DNA of 64,000 bases, taken from the NCBI GenBank assembly GCA_902794155.1, contig CADBGN010000002.1, positions 37,016 through 101,015 of the forward strand, read 5' to 3'. Numbering within the stretch: position 1 is the first letter of the stretch; the number at the start of each line of letters is the position of its first letter. The notes beneath the pieces were generated by a model. The model was given only the letters and a program-made list of their open reading frames with translations, searched no databases and was not told the origin of the DNA. This DNA comes from an uncultured Bacteroidia bacterium. GTDB lineage: Bacteria > Bacteroidota > Bacteroidia > Bacteroidales > F082. Below are positions 1 through 10,600 of this stretch, piece after piece. Position numbers and translations under genes: made by a program.

Positions 1-206
1 ACGCTGGCAACTTCCAAGCTGTGGGTCAAGCGGTTGTGAACCATCTGGGCTCCTGGCAGCGGAAACACTTGGGTCTTATTCTCAAGGCGGCGGAAGGGAC
101 TGCTGAAGATGATACGGTCATAGTCACGCTGGAAAGAGCTGCGGATGTCGGGGCTCTTGTGTGGCTGCGCATAGCGTTTGTTGGATAGCAAATCGTTCCA
201 ATTCAT
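1..206 (-). CDS. dgt: dGTPase (dNTP triphosphohydrolase), N-terminal part, cut by window edge
   Basis: The reverse strand reads from an ATG at 206 to the window edge, giving 68 codons starting [12 protein letters not shown]. The segment with [20 protein letters not shown], then KTQVFPL and [12 protein letters not shown], is the conserved N-terminus of deoxyguanosinetriphosphate triphosphohydrolases. The [11 protein letters not shown] stretch carries the first His of the HD phosphohydrolase metal site. The enzyme hydrolyses dGTP to deoxyguanosine and triphosphate in the cytoplasm. Only the first part is visible, so integrity of the rest cannot be judged. A -7-like element on the same strand lies at 229-236. 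Confidence 0.88.
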   Translation of the reverse strand, partial: MNWNDLLSNKRYAQPHKSPDIRSSFQRDYDRIIFSSPFRRLENKTQVFPLPGAQMVHNRLTHSLEVAS

Positions 207-228
207 CGAAGAACTGTTTTTAGTAATG

Positions 229-236
229 CAAAAGTA
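229..236 (-). promoter_or_regulatory. Bacteroidota -7 promoter element for dgt
   Basis: On the minus strand this reads TACTTTTG, matching the TAnnTTTG consensus, about 25 bases upstream of the dgt start codon. No convincing -33 TTTG was found. Confidence 0.55.
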
Positions 237-260
237 CAAATTATTCCGATACAAGAAAAA

Positions 261-392
261 GTTTCCCCTCGGGGAATGGAGTTATTCGAAATCTTAATAT
301 CTGCGGCGGCCAGCAAAGTATCATCTCTGCATAAATTCTACAAACCGCCGCAAAAATTAGTAAGACACCATTCCATTCCCCGCAAGGGAAAC
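261..392. repeat. Long inverted repeat / cruciform element
   Basis: An outer arm at 261-280 pairs with 372-392 with one small mismatch (GTTTCCCC.GGGGAATGGA against its reverse complement). An inner arm TGCGGCGG (302-309) pairs with CCGCCGCA (345-352). It fills the gap between the divergent dgt and transporter genes. It resembles the structured intergenic elements at 17177-17300 and 51170-51279 in design rather than in sequence. It may be a REP/MITE-like element. Confidence 0.6.
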
Positions 393-414
393 TCAAGCAT
401 TCAAAAAAAATCAC

Positions 415-422
415 TACTTTTG
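415..422 (+). promoter_or_regulatory. -7 promoter element for the DMT transporter
   Basis: TACTTTTG matches TAnnTTTG and lies 26 bases before the start codon at 449. The -33 box is not clear. Confidence 0.5.
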
Positions 423-448
423 CCGCCAATTCCAAAGTAACAAGCACC

Positions 449-1354
449 ATGTGGGTAGTCTTATCTTTGATTTCAGCCGTATTGTTGGGCTTTTACGACA
501 TCTTTAAGAAACAGACGGTCGTCAACAATGCCATCATTCCCGTACTGTTTTATAGCACCTTGGTCAGCGGACTCATGTTTTTGCCTTTTGTCCTGCTGTC
601 GCAATTCAAACCCTATATCTTTGAAGGCAACTTCCTGCAGAAGCTTTTCATCGAGCCGTTGGCTATGAGGCAGCATTTGCTCATTATGGGCAAGACGGCA
701 CTCATCTTGGCTTCGTGGATGTTCAGTTACTCGGCCATGAAACATCTGCCTATCACTGTTGTGGGTCCAGTCAACCAGTTGCGCCCTGCTATCTCAGTGA
801 TTCTGTTGTTTTTGATCTTCCAAGAGAAGTTGACTTGGCTGCAATGGACGGGTGTTGTGCTAGCCATCGTGTCTTTCTATCTGATGAACCGATCGGGTAA
901 GTTGGAGGGCATACACTTCAAGTCGAACAAGTGGGTGTATATGCTGCTGGGCTCGGCGATTTTGGTCGCCTTGAGTGGCGTTTATGACAAATTCCTGCTT
1001 AGCAAGGAGAATATCTCACCGTCTACCATCCAAGCCTGGTACACCATTTACGATTTCCTTATGATGGCGTTGATGTTTCTTTTCATTTGGCTGCCCAAAC
1101 GGAAGGAACAACCTTTCGAATGGCGTTGGGGCATCGTGGCCATGGCTGTATTCGTCACCGTGGCTGACGTTATTTACCTTACGGGCTTGAAACAAGATGC
1201 TGCTGTGGTAGTCCTCATCCCGCTCATCCTCTATGGTGTGCGCCTTGTCGTGTCGTTCGTCTACGGCATCTTCGGCTTTAAAGAGAAGAATATCCGTAGC
1301 AAGATCATTCCCTTGCTGATGGTGTTGGCGGCACTGGTGTGCTTGTGCGTGTGA
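449..1354 (+). CDS. EamA/DMT-family inner-membrane transporter
   Basis: This 301-residue protein has about ten hydrophobic membrane segments arranged as two five-helix halves, the EamA (DUF6) drug/metabolite transporter layout. It starts MWVVLSLISAVLLGFYDIFKK, and the segment with HLPITVVGPVNQLRPAISVI matches the typical end of the first EamA repeat. Length is normal for the family. Substrate cannot be read from the sequence; family members export amino acids, nucleotide sugars or other metabolites. It stands alone between a divergent dGTPase and the giant surface-protein gene, with its own promoter element. Confidence 0.8.
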   Translation: MWVVLSLISAVLLGFYDIFKKQTVVNNAIIPVLFYSTLVSGLMFLPFVLLSQFKPYIFEGNFLQKLFIEPLAMRQHLLIMGKTALILASWMFSYSAMKHLPITVVGPVNQLRPAISVILLFLIFQEKLTWLQWTGVVLAIVSFYLMNRSGKLEGIHFKSNKWVYMLLGSAILVALSGVYDKFLLSKENISPSTIQAWYTIYDFLMMALMFLFIWLPKRKEQPFEWRWGIVAMAVFVTVADVIYLTGLKQDAAVVVLIPLILYGVRLVVSFVYGIFGFKEKNIRSKIIPLLMVLAALVCLCV

Positions 1355-1390
1355 TATGGCTTGAATCATCGTGTTCTCGTATTTTTTGGG

Positions 1391-1418
1391 CAAAATCAAC
1401 ATGTTTTTGTTGATTTTG
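1391..1418 (+). terminator. Hairpin after the DMT transporter gene, probable terminator
   Basis: CAAAATCAACA (1391-1401) pairs perfectly with TGTTGATTTTG (1408-1418) across a six-base loop. It is 37 bases after the stop codon. The T-rich run follows only after an interval (TAACACTTTGAGTTTTTT), so termination is likely but not certain. Confidence 0.5.
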
Positions 1419-1486
1419 TAACACTTTGAGTTTTTTGGTATTACATTTGTTTATTAATATCTAAAAAAATAAGCATAGCCTATTGC

Positions 1487-1517
1487 TTGGCTAAATTAAT
1501 GGAAATGACTACTTTTG
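1487..1517 (+). promoter_or_regulatory. -33/-7 promoter for the giant surface-protein gene
   Basis: TTGG at 1487-1490 and TACTTTTG at 1510-1517 have the spacing expected for a Bacteroidota housekeeping promoter. The implied leader before the ATG at 1602 is about 80 bases. Confidence 0.6.
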
Positions 1518-1601
1518 CAAGTTTTTTAGAAGCCATATTATGGCGGTTTCTTTGAATTTTTATTTTAAAAAAGAGAAAAATAACGTTTTAATTCAAGTAG
1601 A

Positions 1602-4600
1602 ATGAGTGCAACGAAATTGATTTTGAAATGCAGGATAGGGATGCTGGGCATACTCTTGTGTTTTGGCTTGGTCGTTATGGCCAATGGAAAAAGCAATTTT
1701 GGACGTGATGAGGTGTGCGACAAGCCTCAAATAGCTTATTATAACGGGAATGTCATGTTGACTTGTGGCATGGATGGTGTCACCATCCATTACACCACTG
1801 ATGGCAGTACCCCAACGGCAAGCAGTCATGTGTACGATGGCCCTATCATGGTGACTACCGATGTGATCCAGGCCGTGGCGGTGAAAAGTGGCATGTCTGA
1901 TTCCGACATTGCTTTGTTCAAGCGTGTCAGTTCAGGAGACGAAATCACCGACATGACGGGGTTCTATTTGTTGAAGGAAGGTTTTACGCCTTCATCCGAA
2001 CCCATCACTGGATTTACTGGTACGTTGGACGGTGACTTTCATACCATTTCAGGCCTTAACCATCCGCTGTTCGATGTGGTTAACGGAGGTGTGGTGCGCA
2101 ATGTCATTCTTGCCGAAGTGAACATTTCGGGGCATGAGGGCAATACGGGTGCCATTGCTTGCGAAATCAACGAAGGCACATGCATATACAACTGCGGCAT
2201 TCTCAGCGGTTCGGTGGGAGGCACTGGCGACACTGGCGGTATTGTGGGATTGCTTGCCGCCACTACGGTTCAGACTATCCCAGATGGTTTCAAGCCCACC
2301 CGCGTCATCAATTGCTACAGTTTTGCGGATATTACCTCAGCAGGCGTATATGCGGCAGGCATTGTGGGAAACAATTCGAGAGGTTCAACCTCACAACTTT
2401 CTAGCGGTAGGTACAATAATCTAAGAACAGCAGTGGTGAACTGCATGTTCTATGGCGATGTCCTTGCTGGTACTAACAAGGCTCCTGTTTATGGCAACAA
2501 AGGTTTGCAAAATAGCAATAACGGCATCAACAATTACAACTATTTCATGGTTTCCGCTACTCTTGATGACCAATTCACCAATATCAATCAGTACAATTGT
2601 TCTTGGCCTGTCGAGGAGCGGTTCTTGACCCGTTTCGAATATTACCGTAATATCCTTAATAGTAACCGTCGCTTGTGCACATGGTGGATTACGCAAAAAC
2701 AGTATGCCGACCAGACCAATGACGACCTTGATCTGATGGCCAAATGGGTGCTTGACCCGAGCATTGCGCCTTATCCCATTCTGAAGCCTTGGGGTAAGTA
2801 TCCTTCAAACATCAATATGGACCAAAACATGGTGTGGGATACGGCAAGCCAGACATGGAAAAGTCGCGACAACGCTTTGCCATTCCAAGGCAAGAAGTTG
2901 GGCACACTGTCGGTTACCGTGAAGGCTGGCTCCCACAATAATAATGCACAGGTGGTTTTGACGCTTCCCATTTTAGACATGGACACTTTGCACCATGATT
3001 TCGGTTATGCTAAGGTGCAGTTACCTTATTATAATGAGCAGTTTGGTAACCCTAATGCCACGACCCATGCAGAAAAATATGGTAACAACTATACCGATAA
3101 GGTAGTGACAGGTTGGATGATTACTTATGTGGCAGATGGCACGCAAGGCACTTTTGTAGAAGACTGGGAGAGTGGTTACAATTTTGCTGACCGCTATTGC
3201 ACTGAAAAGGATCTTTACGCTGTTAGTGGTCGTGTGTTCGCGCAGGGTGGCTATTACTATGTTCCGGAAGGTGTTACGGCCATCACCATTGAAGCCTATT
3301 GGGGCAATGCCGTGTATTTGCGCAATAAAGACCATTTCATCGACCGTGTGAATCTGGGCGATAGCGGTTTTGGACCAGCGGGCAAGTATCCTACGACATT
3401 TAACGATTATACTGTGTATACGGATATCAATACTGCTATCAATAGCGGCTTGGCTTTAGAGGGCTCAGGGACGTCTGCCATGACGGTTTACGACCAAGCC
3501 TTGGTGTTGGTCGGCAATTTGCAGCAGAGGTATAATGGAAATAATGCATCGAATAACCCTATGGGTTGGCAAGATGGAGATGGAAACGAACAATTTGCAA
3601 CCCATAATAGGCCTTTCACCATCACTAGTGTCGACCTTGATTTTGACAACGAACCCGACTATTGTTTTGAATGGCAGTTTAGCTATGGTACTACCCGTTT
3701 GAATCTTCATCCCATACGATTTGATTTCTTGCCGGTTCCCTCCTTGGGTATGGCCATTCGAAAGGACGGTGCCGTGCAGGCCATTGGCACGTTTGCGCCA
3801 CGCGGTCATTTTGAGATTACGGAAACTGCATTTATGCATACCGGTCAGTTTGAATATGACACACGTAACAACTATCGTAAGGAAGAGGCACCCGTGATTC
3901 TGAATGGTGGTGAGTTTGAGCAAATCGTATCTTCGAATGATTGGAGGAGTGATTTAGGTCCCCTTAATCGCACAAATTATTTCATTTTGGGTGGCCACTT
4001 ATGGATGAAGGAATTCACGCCGGGAAAACACGGTAAGATGGATGTGGCTACCCGACATTGCGCTGTCAGTGTTTTGGGTGGTGAATATGAACGCTTCTGC
4101 CTTTCAGGTGTCTTCCTCTCCAACAATCAAATACATAACACCCCCGACAATCCTCATTGCTACACCAATGGTGGAAAGTTTGGTGTCATGTCTGGTGCGG
4201 GCATGGAAGACATTGTAGGCGATGTCACTTTTAAGGTTGACCATTCTCTGATTGGTGAGTTCTATGGTGGCGGCCTCAATGCAGCAAGACCTGTTACGGG
4301 TAGTATTGACGTCACCATCAATAACAGCATCGTTGGCAAATACTGTGGTGGTCCCTTTACTGGTGACATGCGTGAAGGTACTACGGTGACTACTGTGGCC
4401 GACAGTACCATTTTTGGACAATTCTATGGCGGCGGCAACGGTGGCACCAACTTAAACCGAAACCTCCTAATCGATAGAACGGAAAATGCGAGTACCATCA
4501 CGGATGCCTATTGGAGAGGGACTGGATTGTTCAATAGTTTTACTCCTCTTAAATATGTTAATTCCGATGCTGGATATGAAGCCCAGTTTGAGTTCGAGTT

Positions 4601-7600
4601 GATTGACATTAGTTCTGGTTCGTCTAATAGTGTTGTGGCGCGAACCTACCGTCACGAGGCTCAATTTACGGCCACTGAGGTAAGGAAAGTTACTTCTACC
4701 TTGACCAATTGCACGGTATTGCAGGACTTTTACGGAGGCGGTAACCTCGGTAAGGTGACAGGGGATGTGACTTCTACTTTGCTCAATACAACCATTTGGG
4801 GTTCGGCCTATGGTGGAGGTAACTCAAGCGATGTGCCCTCGTTCCCCATTCATGACAAAGCGACTGCTGTGTTCCCTTGGCGCGATAAGGCTAGCATCAA
4901 CCATGCTGGTTCTTTGGATTATGTGAGAGACGATGGTGAAATCAGATACTACAAATGGATCCATGACCTTCCTGAGGGCGTCACCGCGAACACTAGTCAT
5001 CCTGCTTTCCAATACGAAGGGGAATGGTACTGTTATACTGAGAAGGATATGACAGACCTTGGCAGTGTGGGTGGCAATACCGTCCTTAATGTAAATGGCA
5101 ATAGTAAAATCTATGGTGTGCGCGAAGAACTGGATGGTGGCAATTCGCTGACTTTCTACGATGGCGCAGCTTTTGGCGGCGGCAACGAAAGCCCCGTGTT
5201 CGGCAACTCTACGGTCACTGTCGACGGTGATGATGATATCTTGGTGAGCAACGTCTATGGCGGTGGTAACGTAGCCACTACGGGAGGTAGTTCCAGCGTC
5301 GTAGTCTATAACGGCACTGTCGGCGTGATGAATGAGCATAATGTTCCTTATGTAGGTTCAGGTTATGTGTTTGGGGGAGGTAGAGGTTTGTTTGAAGACG
5401 AAAATGCTGGTAGTGTTGGTGTCAACACCAATGTCCTCATGGAAGGCGGTCATGTGCTTAGGTGTGTATATGGTGGCTCAGAGTATGGCAATGTGGGGGC
5501 GACTACCATTGAAAACGGGTTGAACATACCTGTTGTGAACACAGGCATCACTACTGTCACCATCAATGGAGGTTCGGTAGGCATCGAGCGTTCGGTCGAT
5601 TCGATCATTAGAGTGCAATATGGCAATGTTTTTGGTGGCGGCAAGGGTAATTTGGATTACTCCTTCAATATGAGAACCAACGTCAACAAGGCCAACGTCA
5701 ACATTAATGGTGGCACGATCTACGGCAGTGTGTTTGGTGGTGGTGAGGAAGGCCACGTGCTTGGCGATGTCCTCTTGAATGTCACCAATGGCCATATCGG
5801 CACCTATGGTTACACGGACTACGACGGTAGCGTTTTTGGAGGTGGTTTGGGTAGCAACACCATCGCCTTGACCGCAGGTAGCGTAGGCGGCAATATTGAA
5901 GTCAATGTCACAGGCGGCACATTGTTAGGCTCTGTGTATGGCGGTGGCCGCTGTGGTTCGGTAGGTTTCTATTTCGCCCCTGTGGATGACGAAGAGCATT
6001 ATGGCGTCATGCAGGAAGGTGATGACCATGGCTTTATTACCGTTAACGTCAGTGGTGGCGAAATCGGTCACGGTGTGGCTGGCTCTGATATTCCCGATTA
6101 TATCGGCGGCTATGTGTATGGCGGTTGCAAGGGTATTGTTGAGGCACCTTCACCCACGTCCATTGCGGGAAAGATGGCCTATGCAAAAGAGACTACCGTG
6201 AACATCTTTGAAGCGAATGGACACAGTCCTTTCATTAGAGGTTCCGTGTTCGGTGGTTCAGAGGACGGTCATGTCCTCAACAACACGCATGTCAACATCC
6301 TGGCAGGCCAGGTGGGTGGCACTGAGCGCGATAATTTGACTGCCGATGGCAATTCACTCCATGGAAACGTCTATGGTGGTGGCCGCGGATGGGATCAATA
6401 CTATGACGAGGAGGAGGGCAAGTTGCGTTACTGCCTGACCTCAGGTCATGTCTATGGCAACACTAACGTCAAGGTTGAAGGAGGTAAGATCTGTCGTAAC
6501 GTGTATGGCGGTGGCAATATGTCGTCGGTGGGTAGGTATGAAATTCTGCTTGACGGCGAAGGTAACCCCATCTTGGATGAAAATGGCAACACCCAATCTA
6601 TTCCTGTTGCGGGTACTGGATTGGCTCAAATCAACATGACGGGAGGCATAATTGGCAACCAAAACGACGAAGGCAGAATGCATGGCAACGTGTTTGGCTC
6701 TTCGCGTGGTATGGCTGGCGCCGAATTCAAGGAACTGGGCTGCGCCCACAATACGGATGTGAAGATTGGTGGCGAGACGGTCATCAAAGGCAGTGTGTTC
6801 GGTGGAGGCGAGGACGGTCACGTGAACCAAAATACGAAAGTCACCGTAAATGGTGGAACCATCGGTGTTACCGAAGGCGACCCGTTTAAGGGTAATATTT
6901 ATGGTGGTGGCCGTGGCATCGACCTTGACCCCAATGGAGAGACCAGTCCTACGGCAGGTCTTGTCAAAGGCCATACGAGAGTGTATGTCAATGGTGGCAA
7001 TGTCATCAACAGCGTTTATGGCGGCGGCAACATGAGTCTGGTGGGCGAGGAGCGAGTGGTCAACATCAATGGTGGCCTGGTAAAGGTGAATGTGTTTGGC
7101 GGCAGTAAAGCCCTACCCGAAGGCCGTGTCCAGTTGGGCATGAAGACGGTCAACATGCGTGGCGGCCATGTCATGGGCAATGTCTATGGCTGCAACAACA
7201 ACGCTTTGGATGGCGATGCTGACCATCCCAAAGATTGGACCTCTTTCGTCAACATCAATGGTGGCGAGATCGACGGCAACGTTTTCGGCGCAGGCTATTC
7301 TAGCCAGGTCCATGGCTCGGTTTGCGTCAATATTGGAAAGGATGCCATCCTCAATGCACCTAATAAGGAATACAATCTCTATTATAAGGATTGCGGCGGT
7401 GATGAACCTCAGTATGATCCAGAAGGAGAAGGTATTGAACCGACAGTAACCAAATTGGTGATCGGCAATTCGGTGTATGGTGGCTCCGACTTCTATGGTA
7501 ACAATTCCAACTCCAACACTTGGACGGATTTCATCGTTTCGGGTTACAGCAACATTTATATTGACGGAACGGGTTACGATACACAAAACCAAGGTTCGAA

Positions 7601-10600
7601 TACTGAAATGACGATTTCAGGAGGCTTGTTTGGCAGTAGTACCCACTGCGAGTCAGGTGCCGAAGGACGTCATATCCTGCTGAAGTCATACGGTCACCGT
7701 GATGACGATGGAGCCAATACCGAACTTACCCATGCCACTCGAACCTTGAAAACCATCCAGCGTTGCGGCAACTTGGTGATTGACCATTCCAATGTCAATT
7801 TCAGTGGTATGAACGACATCAGCGGTAGTGGAAAACGTCAATATGCCGTGTTCAAGGTTGATACGACTTTGTATATGGCCAATGCTAGCGGCTTCGTGCT
7901 GGGTTCGCCTAGCGTACCGGCATATATGGATTCTATCCGCAAGGTGCGCAGCGTGCATCTGAAACAATCCGACTATTCTGTTTACGATGTGCCTTTCTAT
8001 GGCATGCTTGACAACTATTGGGAGTGGATTGGCATCAAGGGTGATTCAGAGGAAACGGTTCAATTGTACTATACAGATTCCAATACTCCTTTGACCTACG
8101 CTCAAGAGAATGTCCTGGTCTTCAAGGGTGACTCAAGACTTTGGGTAAGGTATCATCGCAAGGAAAAGCAAGGTGACAACTGGGTTGACATGGGCCAATA
8201 TTATGGCGAACTGGAAGGCTTCTTCCGTATGAGAAGCCCGCTCCAACCTAGGGGTACCGAGAGCTTTGCTTACGCACGTCCCAAGATTTTGGGAGACAAT
8301 GTTGAAAACGAAGTCGACGGTGGCTTCTTGAGCTACAACTCGCCTTACAATTTCTTCACTGATGAGGGCGAAGCGTTCAAACAGTATCCTTACACGAATG
8401 TGCTGCAGTTCTTCAAAGGCGACCGTATGGATTATCGCGAATGGGTGATTCGTGAGTTCGGAGGACGACGCTGGTATGTTGATGGCACAAGAGGTTGGGG
8501 AAGAGACGATATGTCGAAGACCGATGGTTGGGGACTTTATCCTGACAAGCCTAAAAAGACGGTCTCAGGAGCTGTGACAACGGGCAATTACGGAGGCATC
8601 TGTTCGGAGATCTTAAGCGATGAAAGCCTGAATTATAACTACCAAAACGACATTATCTATGTAGTGGGTGCTTTGTCAGCAGAAGACGAAAATGCCTTGA
8701 TTCAAGGTGGAACGATGGAAGTGGAAGGTGAGACCCAGACCTATCCGTTAAAGCTCTATCGCTATCCTGGTGGACATCCATTGAGTTGGGCAGGACAGCA
8801 TGAAAATGAATCTTATTATGACCTTGGCGATGGAACGAACAATCCCACTTCTGCCAACGTAGGCCTGACCTATCCGGATAGTGATGGCCCAGGAGCCAAC
8901 TATGGGGCTATGCTTGTCGTCCAAGATGATAAAGAGATAGCTTTGGATAATGTGCAGATGGACGGTCTGTATGGCCATGTCAAAGGAGACGACACCTATT
9001 TCTTGATTCCGGGAACCAACTATCCTGATCCCGAATTGGAACCCTATCCAGAGGGGGCTGATCCTTCAACGCTTAATGTACCTGTCTTTGACCAATTAGG
9101 AGTGTCTGAACCGTTGATTGTGACTCATGCAAATTCGAAGCTGACCTTGAACGGTTCGGCGATGAATGGAACGGGTGTCACCAAGTTTGGAACAGTCCTG
9201 GAACGTGGCTATAACAATACTAACGCGGATGTGTGGTACACCAATGCCGATTACAATGACAGCGGTGAAGTCACGCATCATGGCGGTGGTATCTATGTGA
9301 ATCCAACGGCTACAGTAAATGTGGAAAATGTAGTGACCATTGTCGGCAACAAGCAGAACCTGCAAGTTGGGACTGATGAAGCCGAAGCCATCGAGAGCAA
9401 TGTTTATCTGCCTACATTCGACAAACACCTTAATATAATAGGTGAACTGTCTCTTGACGAGGCAACAAGCATAGGAGTTACCAGCCCTATAAGGAATATC
9501 GCTCCTTATTTTGTCCACAACACCTTCTCGCCAGTGGCTGTGGCCATGACTCAGGCACAAGCTGAATCTGCATGGAACCGTAATAATTTCCATGATGACT
9601 TGGAATGGTTCTTCTCGAATGAAAGTTTCGCATTACCCAAGTACACTTATTATTCCACGTCCATTTCGGACTATGCGTATCCGTTGACAGACCCAAGCCA
9701 ACACATCAACCACTTTGATCCTGCCAAGACCTTGTTCTTCGGTTGGACGTGGAACAATGTGGTGAGAATTGCGCCGCAAGACTTCTCACTCGAAGCTATT
9801 GATTCGTCTTATGATTTGGCTTGGCTCATCAGTCTGGTGAATGGTAGCAATCGCCAGACTCCTTCAAGTGATTTTTCAAATGCAACGATTAAGCAGACTG
9901 GTGATGCCGACTTGCAGATGTATGTGTGGGTGCCTATCGGTGCGCAAAAGACAGGTTCGTCCAGTTTTGCCGGAACCTACGATGGACAAGGACATCTGAT
10001 TGAGAATTTGGATATCGCATATATCGGTGAAGGCGACCGCAAGTACGAACGAAGCAATTATGGCTTGTTCGGTAGCGTTAATGGCGGTGTCATCGACCGC
10101 ACGTTTGTCACAAGCGGTTACATCCGTCCTGTAGGCGCTGCCAACATTGGAGGTTTGGTAGGCACCATGGACGGCAGTTCGGCCATGATCTCGAACAGTG
10201 AAGCGTCTGTCGACATCTACAGTCCCAGCAAAGAGAATTCAGAGAATGCCTCTGGTGGTTTGGTGGGTAATATGATGGATGGCGAAATCCATTCTTCCAT
10301 GGCCATGCCGGTCATCCATGCCAATATGTATTATTCCATCGGTGGCTTAGTGGGTCGTACCATAGGTGGTGGACAAGGCGGAAGCGCCAGAAAGCCGAAG
10401 ATCAACAACTCGTTTGCTAATGTCAAATTTGATGTGGCGAACACTGCTTCTGTTACGGTGGGCGGTTTGATAGGCATCAATTACGGTGCAGATATGGAGA
10501 ACTGTTATTTGCATATGCAGAACAATAGTGCTGGACTAAACAACTCCAATTTCGCCTTGTTGGCAGGCCTTAACAACGGTGGAAAGATCAAGAACTCCTA

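Noticed and set aside
241-450. Short minus-strand reading frame upstream of the transporter gene
   Set aside because: It lies entirely over the inverted repeat and promoter region between two divergent genes and shows no protein-like composition.
4250-7330. Repetitive DNA in the giant gene that might be read as a CRISPR or satellite array
   Set aside because: The repeats are at protein level (GGG motifs, codon-variable) within one open frame, without identical direct repeats or spacers.
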